Source: JAOACQ01 sp049968515 (GTDB taxonomy: Bacteria > Spirochaetota > Brevinematia > Brevinematales > JAOACQ01). Taken from it: a stretch of 64,000 nt of DNA. The notes beneath the pieces were generated by a model that was not told the DNA's origin, ran no database searches, and worked only from the letters and a program-made list of their open reading frames with translations. This document shows, one piece after another, positions 1 to 8,453 of this stretch. The first letter of the stretch is position 1; each line of letters starts with the position of its first letter. The DNA is taken from positions 55,152 through 119,151 of the forward strand of contig JBMFQR010000001.1 in assembly GCA_049968515.1 (NCBI GenBank), written 5' to 3'. A program made the position numbers and the translations under genes.

Positions 1-121
1 GATTAAAAAGATTCTATCCATCCATATACACTCTTTTTATAATAGTTTTTACTGGAATTAGACTTCATATTTTAGCTGAAGGGAATTTTTATTTCAACTT
101 ATTTCAGGGTAAGAAAAAGTA

Positions 122-185
122 TGGGCTGCCCTTCATAATCTCTCATTTCGGGCTGGCTGAAATGAAAAAAGTGAGGGGCAGCCCA
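122..185 (-). terminator. Terminator downstream of acpP
   Basis: A long inverted repeat pairs 122-135 with 172-185 (core tgggctgccc / gggcagccca) and contains an inner stem, catttc 144-149 with gaaatg 159-164. Read on the minus strand it lies just after the acpP stop and is followed by a T-rich stretch (actttttc). This fits an intrinsic terminator for acpP. The first 120 bases of the window show nothing I can assign. Confidence 0.65.
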
Positions 186-201
186 CTTAAAAAATTCAAA
201 C

Positions 202-435
202 TTATTGATGGTCTTCGATATACTTTACAGCATCGCCAATGGTTCTCAATTTCTGTGCTTCTTCATCAGGAATGTCAATACCAAATTCTTCTTCGAGTGC
301 CATTATGAGATCAACAATATCGAGAGAATCAGCACCCAGATCCTCTATGAAAGCGGCCTCTGGTTTTACAGCTGATTCATCTACGCCAAGCTTATCAACT
401 ATGATCTCCTTCACTTTCTCAAACACATTTGACAT
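202..435 (-). CDS. acpP: Acyl carrier protein
   Basis: A 77-residue acyl carrier protein that carries fatty-acid intermediates on a 4'-phosphopantetheine arm in the cytoplasm. The prosthetic-group attachment motif GADSLDIVDL is present, with the serine at residue 37. The acidic, four-helix composition and length match the family. The start was set at 435 because an AGGAGG ribosome site sits 8 bases upstream; the longer frame to 462 would pass through that site. It is transcribed alone, divergently from tetR, with its own promoter at 493-521 and a terminator behind it. No other fab genes are in the window, so the link to fatty-acid synthesis rests on family knowledge. Confidence 0.96.
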   Translation of the reverse strand: MSNVFEKVKEIIVDKLGVDESAVKPEAAFIEDLGADSLDIVDLIMALEEEFGIDIPDEEAQKLRTIGDAVKYIEDHQ

Positions 436-492
436 TTTAAAAACCTCCTCTATAAAAATCACTCCACCATTTGTACAAACACAAGCTGAATA

Positions 493-521
493 ATTTTATT
501 TTATCTTTAATCTTATGTCAA
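493..521 (-). promoter_or_regulatory. Sigma-70 promoter of acpP
   Basis: On the minus strand TTGACA (521-516) is followed by a 17-base spacer and TAAAAT (498-493). This near-consensus housekeeping promoter directs transcription toward acpP, giving a leader of about 50 bases. Confidence 0.8.
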
Positions 522-596
522 GAAAAAATGGGTTTTAGAGCCGAAAATGTTCGAGAAGAGAAAAATAACTAATCTAAAAAATTTTTTTTCCATCAC

Positions 597-625
597 TTGA
601 CTTTTTAAGATTTTGTGTGTAATAT
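597..625 (+). promoter_or_regulatory. Sigma-70 promoter of the tetR-RND operon
   Basis: TTGACT (597-602), a 17-base spacer and TAATAT (620-625). The expected start of transcription, near 632, lies inside the tandem operator at 628-656, so a bound repressor would block the polymerase. Confidence 0.8.
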
Positions 626-627
626 TT

Positions 628-656
628 AACTAAACAGTTAGTTTAACTAAATAGTT
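628..656 (+). promoter_or_regulatory. Tandem palindromic operator, probably for the adjacent TetR
   Basis: Two near-identical 12-base palindromes, AACTAAACAGTT (628-639) and AACTAAATAGTT (645-656), lie 17 bases apart centre to centre, directly downstream of the -10 box. Each has the form AACT-N4-AGTT. Paired sites over the transcription start in front of a TetR gene are the usual layout of an autoregulated efflux operon. Which protein binds is inferred. Confidence 0.7.
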
Positions 657-679
657 AGTAAACAGGTGGTAATATTAGG

Positions 680-714
680 TTAAACCTGAAACATCTTGGA
701 TGTTTCAGGTTTAA
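680..714 (+). other. Perfect 16-bp hairpin in the tetR leader
   Basis: Positions 680-695 pair perfectly with 699-714 around a TTG loop, 30 bases before the tetR start codon. No T-run follows, so it is not a standard terminator. It may stabilise or attenuate the mRNA or be a protein-binding site. It lies inside the transcript predicted from the 597-625 promoter. Confidence 0.6.
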
Positions 715-743
715 CTATGTTTCTCAAAAGAGGGAGTGAGGTT

Positions 744-1361
744 ATGACACAATTACCAAAAGAAAGAATAATTGAGGCAGCAGTTAAGCTTTTTGCTGAG
801 AAGGGTTTTGATGCTACATCTGTTGATGAGATAGCAAGGCTGGCAGAAATAAACAAGGCAATGATTTACTATTACTTTTCGAGCAAGGAAGAGTTGCTAT
901 CGAGTATTATTAGAAAAAGCATAAATGATTTTACTTCGATTGTGGAAGAAATAGACCTCTCCAAATTTGACAATCTCGAAGATATGATAAAGACAATAAT
1001 AAGGGAGGCCATTAATTATATTGATGGCTATAATATGGTAATAAGAATCTTTCAGAGGGAAAGTTTGAGCAAGAGTTCAAAGTGGGGCACAAACATTATT
1101 GATACAGTTGGGATTGTCTTTGAGAGAGTTGAAAAGATATTGAGGAAAAGATTTCCTACCCCTATAACCATTGAAATGACAGCTGTGGAACAGATTTTAT
1201 TTACAAATCTTGTGATAGGATACTTAAATCTTAAAGATAAGCTTCTTCTGGACAGCTCTTCCGACGATGAAGCCAAAAACCTTGTTAAAGAAAGATATAT
1301 TGAGAAAGTCTCAAGAATTATATATCTACTCATTACAGATAAAGGGGGAAACAATGGATAA
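744..1361 (+). CDS. TetR/AcrR family transcriptional regulator
   Basis: A 205-residue TetR-type repressor. The N-terminal helix-turn-helix is clear (IIEAAVKLFAEKGFDATSVD, then IARLAEINKAMIYYYF, about residues 7-46). The rest is the helical ligand and dimer domain, as usual for the family. The start at 744 is chosen because the conserved HTH begins there and GAGG precedes it; the frame opens earlier at 696, inside the leader hairpin. The gene overlaps the RND gene by 8 bases and shares its promoter. It probably represses this operon through the 628-656 palindromes and releases it on binding a hydrophobic ligand, perhaps a lipid or drug. The ligand is unknown. Confidence 0.9.
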   Translation: MTQLPKERIIEAAVKLFAEKGFDATSVDEIARLAEINKAMIYYYFSSKEELLSSIIRKSINDFTSIVEEIDLSKFDNLEDMIKTIIREAINYIDGYNMVIRIFQRESLSKSSKWGTNIIDTVGIVFERVEKILRKRFPTPITIEMTAVEQILFTNLVIGYLNLKDKLLLDSSSDDEAKNLVKERYIEKVSRIIYLLITDKGGNNG

Positions 1362-3921
1362 GATATTTAGTTTCATCGTTAAAAAGCCTGTTGTTGTTTT
1401 ACTGGGAGTGCTGGCATTCTTTCTCATCTTTCTTTCCGGTATTTTCAGAATGTATATTGATAATGACTTACTTCACTGGTTTTCAAGGAAAAGTAAAATT
1501 GGGGCTTTGAATTACTACATAAATGAAAGGTTTGAAAGTAATAACCCGATTCTTATTATGCTTGAAATGGATGATGGGGTTTTAAATATTTCCAACCTTA
1601 CTCACATAAGAAATATTTCAAGGGAGGGCAAGGAAGTAAAGGGAGTAGTCAATGTTATAAGCTTTACAGAGGTGGAGGATGTAAAGAGTACGGCTGGAGA
1701 AATGATTGTGGATAAACTCCTTCCGGAAAATCTTGGGGATATAAAGGATTTTGAAGAGTTAAAAAAATATATCCTCAGTAAGGAAGGCTATAATGGCAGT
1801 GTGATTTCAAGAGATGGCAAATCAACTGTTATTATCTTTCAGCCATCACCTGAAGATAGAGCAGATGTTGTGGCAAAGAACATAAGGAGATTTGTGGATG
1901 AGTATATAAAGAAAAACTCTCTCGGCTGGAAGGTATATTATGGTGGCACTCCAATGTTATTGAACTCTATAACTGATCTGGTTGTGAGGGATTTGAGATT
2001 TCTTGTCCCACTTGTTTCCATCGTTGTATTTTTGATTCTTTTTATTTCCTTCCGTAATATTAAGGACACAATTCTGCCACTTCTTACTGTTTTAATGGCA
2101 ACAGCCTGTGCGATGGGTGTTATGGGCTTTTTTGGACGACCACTTACTACCTTTGGTGTCGCTATTCCAGTGGTTTTGATTGCTGTGGGAAATGCGTATG
2201 GAATCCATGTGATAAATGAATATCACGAGAAAAAGAAAAATAATCATATCGATACTGCATTGACCGATGTGTTAAAGAGAACATTCATTCCTATACTTAT
2301 GAGTGCTTTGACAACCTTTGGTGGCTTTCTCTCTATTGCTATGGCAAATGAAATGCTTTCTGCAAGAGACTTTGGATTGATTTCTTCTGTTGGTGTAATA
2401 TTTTCATTGATTTTTACTCTTTCTTTTATCCCACCTATCTTAAAATTTTTTCCCGGAAAAAAGATAAGTTTTGGGAAACTTACCGAGGAAAGTGAGCATG
2501 GAATTTTTATGTGGTGGGCAAAATTTGTCTATGGACATAAAAAATTGATTGTATTTCTTTTTGGTATTGTTGCAATTATTTCAGCATATTTTCTCACAAG
2601 GGTAAAGATAAAGGTTGATTATCTTTCTTATTTTCATAAGAAGTCTGAGCCTGCTATTGTCACTGAGAAAATAAATAAGACCTTTGATGGTTCATTTGAA
2701 CTAAAACTATACACCTCTGGAAATGTTCTTGATTCTGTATATCTCAGAACACTTCAAATTATAGAAGAAGAACTTAGATTTCTTGCAGGAGGGAAAACAA
2801 GACCTACTTCTCTTGTGCCAATCATTTCTTCTTTGAATGAGGGAATGACAGAGATACCGATGATTCCAGATACCAGTTATGAGGTTGAGAATCTTTATTT
2901 CTTCATTGACGGCAATGAGAATGTAAAAAGGCTAATGACAGATGACAAAAAAGAAGCTCTTGTTTCTTTTCTCCTTCCGAGTATGGAATCTTCGACGAGA
3001 TATGAACTTGTACGAGATGCAGAAAAACTTCTGAAAGTATACAAAAATGTTTCTCTTGTTGATAGTACCAATGCAGAAAAGGATATAAAGAGGCTTGTTT
3101 CAAAGATGGTGATGAATAGAATTATAAGGGCTGAAATAAAAACAATTACATTTGAGAAGGTTAATGAGTTAATTGATAAGATTCCTTTAAAAAGCGACTT
3201 TAAAAATTATGAGGAAAAATTTGCCTATCTTCTTGATATTACAGGAAAGTTTTATAAAAATTTTGAAATAACAGAAAGCCAGATTTCAAAGTCTGATTTG
3301 CTTTATGCACTTTCTCCACTTGTTTGGGATAAATATATTTATCCAAATGGTGATATACCTGTATTTGAAAAAACAGGATTGGCCGGACTTATGAAGCTTT
3401 TTACGGATGTGGAGAATACGCTTTTGAAAAATCAGTTGATAAGCCTTGGCATTATAGTGCTTATAGTTGTGATACTCAATACAATTACTTTTAAGTCCTT
3501 GCTTGAAGGTGCATTATCGCTTTTACCAATACTTTTTACTCTTCTTGTAAATTTTGGGGTAATGGGATTGTTTAAGATAAATATGGATTTTATAACAATA
3601 ACCATTGCATCAATAGCTGTAGGTGCGGGAATAGACTACACTATACACTTCTTGTCGAGATTTACTCATGAAATAAAAAATGGAAAAGATAGCGAGGGGG
3701 CATTTTATAAAACCTTTGTGACAACAGGTAAAGGAATTTTGTTCAACTCACTTTCTGTGGGTTTTGGTTTTGCTGTGTTGAATTTTTCAAGCATTATGCC
3801 ACTTAGAAGCTTTGGAATACTGATGTTTCTGACAATGCTTGTAAGTGCATTTGCTTCTTTAACACTATTGCCAGCTTTTATAATTTACTTTAGGAAACTT
3901 CTTGTTAGAAGTAAGGGGTAG
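1354..3921 (+). CDS. RND superfamily (MMPL type) exporter
   Basis: An 855-residue inner-membrane protein with the duplicated RND plan: a first transmembrane segment (about 12-32), a large periplasmic loop, a block of five segments, and then a repeat of the same. TM4 signature regions are AIPVVLIAVGNAYGIHVINE in the first half and AVGAGIDYTIHFLSRF in the second; only the second keeps the Asp typical of proton relay. The start at 1354 follows GGGGG and overlaps the tetR end, giving translational coupling. Single-chain MMPL/Patched-like members of this size move lipids or hydrophobic compounds. A LolA-like protein and a DUF1302-type barrel follow, so the three may form a lipid route to the outer membrane. 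Substrate unknown. Confidence 0.9.
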   Translation: MDKIFSFIVKKPVVVLLGVLAFFLIFLSGIFRMYIDNDLLHWFSRKSKIGALNYYINERFESNNPILIMLEMDDGVLNISNLTHIRNISREGKEVKGVVNVISFTEVEDVKSTAGEMIVDKLLPENLGDIKDFEELKKYILSKEGYNGSVISRDGKSTVIIFQPSPEDRADVVAKNIRRFVDEYIKKNSLGWKVYYGGTPMLLNSITDLVVRDLRFLVPLVSIVVFLILFISFRNIKDTILPLLTVLMATACAMGVMGFFGRPLTTFGVAIPVVLIAVGNAYGIHVINEYHEKKKNNHIDTALTDVLKRTFIPILMSALTTFGGFLSIAMANEMLSARDFGLISSVGVIFSLIFTLSFIPPILKFFPGKKISFGKLTEESEHGIFMWWAKFVYGHKKLIVFLFGIVAIISAYFLTRVKIKVDYLSYFHKKSEPAIVTEKINKTFDGSFELKLYTSGNVLDSVYLRTLQIIEEELRFLAGGKTRPTSLVPIISSLNEGMTEIPMIPDTSYEVENLYFFIDGNENVKRLMTDDKKEALVSFLLPSMESSTRYELVRDAEKLLKVYKNVSLVDSTNAEKDIKRLVSKMVMNRIIRAEIKTITFEKVNELIDKIPLKSDFKNYEEKFAYLLDITGKFYKNFEITESQISKSDLLYALSPLVWDKYIYPNGDIPVFEKTGLAGLMKLFTDVENTLLKNQLISLGIIVLIVVILNTITFKSLLEGALSLLPILFTLLVNFGVMGLFKINMDFITITIASIAVGAGIDYTIHFLSRFTHEIKNGKDSEGAFYKTFVTTGKGILFNSLSVGFGFAVLNFSSIMPLRSFGILMFLTMLVSAFASLTLLPAFIIYFRKLLVRSKG

Positions 3922-3980
3922 GATTGTGCCATTCTTCACCAGTTTAAGTAAGTATATAGAAAGCCAGATAAAAAGTAGGT

Positions 3981-4004
3981 ACAGACTGCCAAAGGGCGGT
4001 CTGT
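3981..4004 (+). repeat. Hairpin copy C of a dispersed intergenic element
   Basis: A 10-bp stem (3981-3990 with 3995-4004, one G-U pair) closes on an AAAG loop between the RND and LolA-like genes. The hairpin agactgcc-aaag-ggcggtct followed by gtgta almost matches the one at 6579-6598, and half of it recurs at 50860. It lies inside an operon, so it is unlikely to be a full terminator. Confidence 0.5.
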
Positions 4005-4030
4005 GTATAAACTTTCACAGGAGGTATTTT

Positions 4031-4768
4031 ATGAAAAGAATAGCTGTATCAATTTTACTGCTATTTCTGGGGAGTTTTGTGTTCGGACTTACCGGACAGG
4101 AAGTTCTCGATAAGGTAGAGGCTTCGCTTACAGGTTATACTGACCAAACAGCGGTTACAGAGGTAATTTTAGGCAGGATGGATAAGGTTGAAGAAACGAG
4201 GACTATGAAGTTATGGAGTGCAGGTAAAAGTAAGAGAGTGGTTAAATTTCTCCAGCCTTCAAACGTAAAGGATATCGGGATTCTTGTTCGTTCAAAAGAT
4301 GAAATGTATATTTACCTTCCGGCTTATAAGAAGGTAAGAAGAATTCAGGGGAGCATGAAGGATCAAAATTTTCAGGGAACTGATTTTTCCTATAGGGAAA
4401 TAGGTAGTTTTGAATACTCGGATGATTATTCAAGTAAGGTCTTAAAAGAAGATGAAAATACCATTACACTTGAACTTACGAAAAAGAATTCCTCTGATGC
4501 ACATTATTCGAGAATAATTATGCTTGTGGATAAGATTAATTTTTTACCTCTCAAGCTTGAAATGTATTTAAAGGAGGAGTTGAAGAAGGTGCTCACAATT
4601 ATTGAAAGTGAGAAAAAGGGAAATTACTGGGTTTTAACTCACATAAAAATGGAGGATATTTCAAAGAAGCATTATACAGAAATTAAGATGAAGGATATTT
4701 CGTTTGATACAGGACTTGAGAAAAAGGGAATATTTACTGAAAGATTTTTGCAGGAACCCGCTAAATAG
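4031..4768 (+). CDS. LolA-like outer membrane lipoprotein-sorting protein
   Basis: A 245-residue periplasmic protein with a signal peptide (MKRIAVSILLLFLGSFVFG, cut near residue 19). The rest matches the COG2834 LolA/LppX-type fold family in pattern, with a beta-rich body. Typical segments are MKLWSAGKSKRVVKFLQP, KDIGILVRSKDEMYIYLPAY and QGTDFSYREIG. The start at 4031 follows AGGAGG; the frame upstream is leader sequence. Relatives occur next to MMPL-type RND pumps and DUF1302 barrels and are thought to carry lipids across the periplasm. That role is inferred here from the neighbours: an RND pump upstream and a barrel 9 bases downstream. Confidence 0.82.
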   Translation: MKRIAVSILLLFLGSFVFGLTGQEVLDKVEASLTGYTDQTAVTEVILGRMDKVEETRTMKLWSAGKSKRVVKFLQPSNVKDIGILVRSKDEMYIYLPAYKKVRRIQGSMKDQNFQGTDFSYREIGSFEYSDDYSSKVLKEDENTITLELTKKNSSDAHYSRIIMLVDKINFLPLKLEMYLKEELKKVLTIIESEKKGNYWVLTHIKMEDISKKHYTEIKMKDISFDTGLEKKGIFTERFLQEPAK

Positions 4769-4777
4769 GAGGTGACT

Positions 4778-6265
4778 ATGTCAAAAAAGTACATACTTAT
4801 ATTTCTTTTTGTGGTTTTTGTACAGGGCTTTTCAGAAACAACAATCGGGCTTGATCTTTCAAGCTTTACAGCCTTGAGCTTAACAAATGCTGATATGATT
4901 TACAACCAGCATGAAGTGGGGCTGAAGGCAAAAAGCCAGCTGAGTGAAGATATTTTTCTTTCAGGTTCGATAGGTGCAATATACTATGGTGTTCCACAGG
5001 AAACTCTTACTACGAAGGATAATATTGAAAATTCTTCTTACTTTTATCCGATGGAATTTTATGTCGATGAAGCATATCTTTCTGTCAAGAATTTTATCTT
5101 TCCCGGGCTTGATTTTATCGGAGGGAAGCAGAGGATAAGCTGGGGAAAGGCTGACAAGATAAATCCTACAGACATCCTGAATCCTGTTGATCTTACAATG
5201 GCAACAGACCTTGCCAAAAAGATTCCCGTATTTGCATTAAACCTCAAGTACTATTTTCCTTCGCTTGAAGACACCGGCCTCCAACTTGTTACAGAACCAT
5301 ATGCTAACCAGTCGGTAATGCCACTAAAACTTTTGGAAAAAAGGCTCACTGACAGGATAAAGGAAAATGCCACCAATGTCACAAGCTTTGAGATTGATGA
5401 AAACTGGAAGGGGAGCATAACAACACCGGAACATAACATCAACAATGGGCTTGTGGGAGTAAAGCTTTTTGGAAAGGCGTTTGGTTTTGACTTTTCTTTG
5501 AACGGGGTAAGAAGGGTTAATGATATTCCCTATGTAAAAGAAATTCATATGACAAACAACACGATCATTGATTTTTCAAACAATACAACAAATGTGGTGG
5601 TGGTTGACAAGTCTTATAGACTTGACTATCATAGAGAGACTGAGGTGGGTTTTGACATTGCAAAGGACTGGGGTATATTTTTAAGCTGGATAGAACTTTC
5701 AGTAACATTTCCGGATGAAACAAAAACCACAACTTCAACATTTTCAAGTATCTTGTTAACCAATATGCCAGTTCAGATACCAGTTCCCCCTTACGTGCTT
5801 ATTATAAGTACGAATGTTGCAACGAATGTCACAGAGGAAAAGACTATACTTAAAGATCCCTACGCAAAGTTTGTAATTGGTCTTGACAAAAACTTTGATG
5901 GAGGCTGGTATATAAACTTCCAGTATGCTCATGGGCTTTCGATTGAAAGGGGTTATGAAGATGAGAGATTGCAAGATTACTTTACCCTCAATATTGAGAA
6001 AAGCTTTTTTGATGAGAAGCTCAAATTCAGACTTTATGGTATGGCGAACGTTGACAATATTATTGACAGATTTAAGGATAATGATATTATAAAGAGTTTT
6101 GCTGACAATGGAGCCGTTATTGGTGCATTTGAGGTTTCTTATGTTCCGATAATGGGCGTTAATATTAAACTTGGTGTAATGGGGATAGATGGCAATGGAG
6201 AATCCACTCTTACAATGTATAAAGATTATGATATGGCTTATTTTGAAATTTCTACAAGCTTCTAA
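4778..6265 (+). CDS. DUF1302-like outer membrane beta-barrel protein
   Basis: A 495-residue protein with a signal peptide (MSKKYILIFLFVVFVQGFSE) and long amphipathic beta segments, ending in a phenylalanine (YFEISTSF) as outer-membrane barrels do. The segment GGKQRISWGKADKINPTDIL and the following NPVDLT are typical of the DUF1302/alginate-export-like barrels found beside RND exporters. The start was taken at the ATG 4778, five bases after AGGAGG; a GTG at 4772 lies in the ribosome site. It is last in the tetR-RND-lolA operon and probably provides the outer-membrane step. Specific cargo cannot be read from the sequence. Confidence 0.8.
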   Translation: MSKKYILIFLFVVFVQGFSETTIGLDLSSFTALSLTNADMIYNQHEVGLKAKSQLSEDIFLSGSIGAIYYGVPQETLTTKDNIENSSYFYPMEFYVDEAYLSVKNFIFPGLDFIGGKQRISWGKADKINPTDILNPVDLTMATDLAKKIPVFALNLKYYFPSLEDTGLQLVTEPYANQSVMPLKLLEKRLTDRIKENATNVTSFEIDENWKGSITTPEHNINNGLVGVKLFGKAFGFDFSLNGVRRVNDIPYVKEIHMTNNTIIDFSNNTTNVVVVDKSYRLDYHRETEVGFDIAKDWGIFLSWIELSVTFPDETKTTTSTFSSILLTNMPVQIPVPPYVLIISTNVATNVTEEKTILKDPYAKFVIGLDKNFDGGWYINFQYAHGLSIERGYEDERLQDYFTLNIEKSFFDEKLKFRLYGMANVDNIIDRFKDNDIIKSFADNGAVIGAFEVSYVPIMGVNIKLGVMGIDGNGESTLTMYKDYDMAYFEISTSF

Positions 6266-6290
6266 CATTAGAGCTTTCCATACCAATAAT

Positions 6291-6320
6291 TTGACTATTC
6301 CTTTTAGATTGTTATATAAT
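6291..6320 (+). promoter_or_regulatory. Strong sigma-70 promoter for a non-coding RNA
   Basis: TTGACT (6291-6296), an 18-base spacer and a perfect TATAAT (6315-6320). No open reading frame with a ribosome site follows for nearly 400 bases. The sequence downstream is instead rich in long inverted repeats. Confidence 0.75.
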
Positions 6321-6326
6321 ACCAGT

Positions 6327-6620
6327 GGAGAAAAACTCTGGCTGTCCAAAAAGTGTCAAATTTCTTTTTACTTGGAGGTGTTGAATTCCATATCTTGCGA
6401 TTCTGCTTGCAGGAAGATCCCACTATGGCTTTTTACTAAAAAGTGGGGAGGCATTTTGTCCCGAGCATATGAGACAGGATGTCAGTAGATTTTCCGTGCG
6501 AAACTTGTGGGCAAGACCTTAGTTAAGGAAAAAAAGAATTCAACACCTCATCTCAAAAAGGCTGGATAGCGTAGTGCGAGACTGCCAGAGGGCAGTCTGT
6601 GTAGCCATCTTTCTTGTCGT
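6327..6620 (+). ncRNA. Structured RNA, possibly 6S RNA
   Basis: The 442-base gap 6266-6707 holds this RNA and the promoter above it. The core is a perfect 14-bp stem, 6375-6388 with 6536-6549. It extends outward through CUUUUU/AAAAAG (6364-6369 with 6555-6560) and GCUGUCC/GGAUAGC (6341-6347 with 6564-6570, one G-U). Inside, ucuugc pairs with gcaaga (6393-6398 with 6511-6516). A small hairpin ccuua-gu-uaagg sits on the 3' side of the internal bubble. A rod with a large asymmetric bubble and a small 3'-side hairpin is the plan of 6S RNA, which binds RNA polymerase. I could not match conserved 6S sequence, and SRP, RNase P and tmRNA signatures are absent. The 3' end is uncertain; hairpin 6579-6598 followed by a T-rich stretch may end it. 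Confidence 0.5.
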
Positions 6621-6624
6621 TTGG
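6555..6624 (+). repeat. Copy A of a dispersed intergenic element
   Basis: This stretch aligns with 50833-50899: both read aaaaagg, tggatag, a tag/gcga segment, gactgc, then a g-ctttctt/ccatctttctt tail and ttgtcgtttgg/ttgccgttt. Its hairpin (6579-6586 with 6591-6598, loop agag) also matches 3981-4004. It lies at the 3' end of the structured RNA and may serve as its terminator. Confidence 0.5.
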
Positions 6625-6707
6625 AAAGAAGCTAAAAGAGGCTAAAGAGTTATAAGGTTTTCGATGAAAAACTTTTGACAATAGTTTTTATAGAATGGAG
6701 GAAAAAT

Positions 6708-8426
6708 ATGAACAAAAGAATGGTTCTGATTTTTATCCTGTTTGCAATTCCGTTGTTTGCGGCAAATATTAAGCCATTTGGTTCGGAAAAAGCTGTAAAA
6801 GGAGGAAGCATTTCCCTTCATACCTCTGAGTTTCCAAAGTCTTTCAACTATTACATAAACAATGCGGTGGACGCCTCAATAGTTTTTGGTCTGGTTTATG
6901 AGAGTTTGCTTGAGTTACATCCTGAGACACTTGAGTTTATGCCATTACTGGCTAAATCATGGTCTATTTCAAAGGATAAGAAAACCTTTATTTTTGAGCT
7001 TGATGAGAGAGCAAAGTGGGCGGATGGTAAGCCAGTGACTGCGGAGGATATTTTATTTACCTATAATGTGATTATGAATCCTTCAAATTTAACTTCTGTG
7101 CAGAGAATTTTTCTCTCTCGATTTGAAAAACCTGTTGCCTTAAACGAGAGAAAGGTAAAGTTTGTGGCAAAAACTTTGCATTATAACAATTTTATAAACC
7201 TTGCTGGTTTGAATATTTTGCCAAAACATCTTTATGAGGGAAAGAATTTTAACAGGGAGTTTAATAACAGTCTGCCTGCTGGCAGCGGTCCTTATTATCT
7301 TGCTGAGGTAAAGGAAGGTAGATATTATATTTTAAAGAGAAGAAAGGATTACTGGGGGGATATTCTTCCCCATCATAGAGGAATGTATAACTTTGATAGC
7401 ATAAAGTTCAAGGTAATTAGGAATGACAATGTTGCCTTTGAGGCTTTTAAAAAGGGAGACTTTGACATTTTCACTGCAATTACAGCAAAAAGATGGGTGA
7501 CAGAAACAAATTCCCTCCATTTTAAGAAAAACTGGATTTTGAGAAAAAAGATTTACAACTATAATCCACAGGGCTTTTCGGGCATTGCCTTGAATATGAG
7601 AAGACCTATTTTCAAAGATAAAAGAATAAGACTGGCTTTATTTATGTTGCTTAACAGAGAAGAGCTGATAAAAAACCTTATGTATAATGAATATAAACCT
7701 CTTGATACCTACTGGTCCTCTATTGTAAAAAATCCAGCCGGACCCCTTGTAAGATACAACCCGGAGGCTGCAAAAAAGCTTCTTTCTGAGGCCGGGTATG
7801 ACAAGGTTGATGATAGTGGCTACCTCATTAACAGGAATGGTGAAAGACTTGAATTCAAAATAAACTACGTCACAGAGGCTTTTGAGAAGCATCTGACATC
7901 CTATGTGGAGAGTTGTAAGGCAGTGGGTGTTAAGATAAATCTTGAGGTTTTATCGTGGGCTACATTACTCAAAAAGCTTGAAAACTATGACTTTGATGCC
8001 ATAACTATTGGCTGGTCTGCAAGCCTTTTTGATGATCCTGAGCAACTCTGGCATTCAAGGCATATTTCTGAGCCGGGAGGCAATAACTTACCAGGCTATA
8101 AAAACAAAGAGGTAGATAGATTAATTGAAATGCTTCCACCAATTTTCGACACTCAGAAGAGAAATGAGATAATAAAAAAGATAGACAGAATGCTATATAA
8201 TGATGTGCCTTACATACTCTTCTGGGAGGCTGATTATCAGAGGATTTTTTACAAACCAATTTTTGGAATGCCAAAAACCTATCTTTCAAAATATGGAAGC
8301 ATATACGAATTTCTTGCTTACTGGTGGGTAGATCCTGAAAGGGAAAAGGCTTATAGAGAGGCGGTAAAGAAAAATAAAGATCTCCCATCAGAAGAAGTAG
8401 AAATTTATTATGACAGACTTAAGTAA
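6708..8426 (+). CDS. Extracellular solute-binding protein family 5 (peptide-binding)
   Basis: A 572-residue exported substrate-binding protein of the SBP_bac_5 family, which delivers peptides or similar solutes to an ABC importer. The signal peptide is MNKRMVLIFILFAIPLFA. Family features are LAKSWSISKDKKTFIFELDE, WADGKPVTAEDILFTY and the C-terminal DDPEQLWHSRH region; the overall form resembles YejA. The start at 6708 follows GGAGG. There is no lipobox, so it is probably free in the periplasm. No permease or ATPase genes are adjacent, so it must work with a transporter encoded elsewhere. It follows the structured RNA by about 90 bases and is followed by convergent genes. Confidence 0.9.
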   Translation: MNKRMVLIFILFAIPLFAANIKPFGSEKAVKGGSISLHTSEFPKSFNYYINNAVDASIVFGLVYESLLELHPETLEFMPLLAKSWSISKDKKTFIFELDERAKWADGKPVTAEDILFTYNVIMNPSNLTSVQRIFLSRFEKPVALNERKVKFVAKTLHYNNFINLAGLNILPKHLYEGKNFNREFNNSLPAGSGPYYLAEVKEGRYYILKRRKDYWGDILPHHRGMYNFDSIKFKVIRNDNVAFEAFKKGDFDIFTAITAKRWVTETNSLHFKKNWILRKKIYNYNPQGFSGIALNMRRPIFKDKRIRLALFMLLNREELIKNLMYNEYKPLDTYWSSIVKNPAGPLVRYNPEAAKKLLSEAGYDKVDDSGYLINRNGERLEFKINYVTEAFEKHLTSYVESCKAVGVKINLEVLSWATLLKKLENYDFDAITIGWSASLFDDPEQLWHSRHISEPGGNNLPGYKNKEVDRLIEMLPPIFDTQKRNEIIKKIDRMLYNDVPYILFWEADYQRIFYKPIFGMPKTYLSKYGSIYEFLAYWWVDPEREKAYREAVKKNKDLPSEEVEIYYDRLK

Positions 8427-8453
8427 AAGCAATATCAAGATGTCTAAAATGGA

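Noticed and set aside
1267..1353. Longer N-terminus for the RND protein
   Set aside because: It would overlap tetR by about 95 bases without a ribosome site; the membrane helix and GGGGG support 1354.
5756..6349. 197-codon open frame on the minus strand
   Set aside because: It is antisense to the DUF1302-like gene and extends over the RNA promoter; no ribosome site or motif.
6189..6488. 99-codon open frame across the end of the barrel gene and the structured RNA
   Set aside because: It overlaps the barrel gene in another frame and then the RNA promoter and stems; composition is not protein-like.
6327..6620. SRP RNA, RNase P RNA or tmRNA
   Set aside because: The SRP apical GGAAGGAAGCAGCC-type motif, the RNase P gaggaaagtcc motif and a tRNA-like tmRNA end are all absent.
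6674..6679. TTGACA as promoter of the solute-binding protein gene
   Set aside because: No -10 box lies at a suitable distance; the site 17 bases on is the ribosome site.
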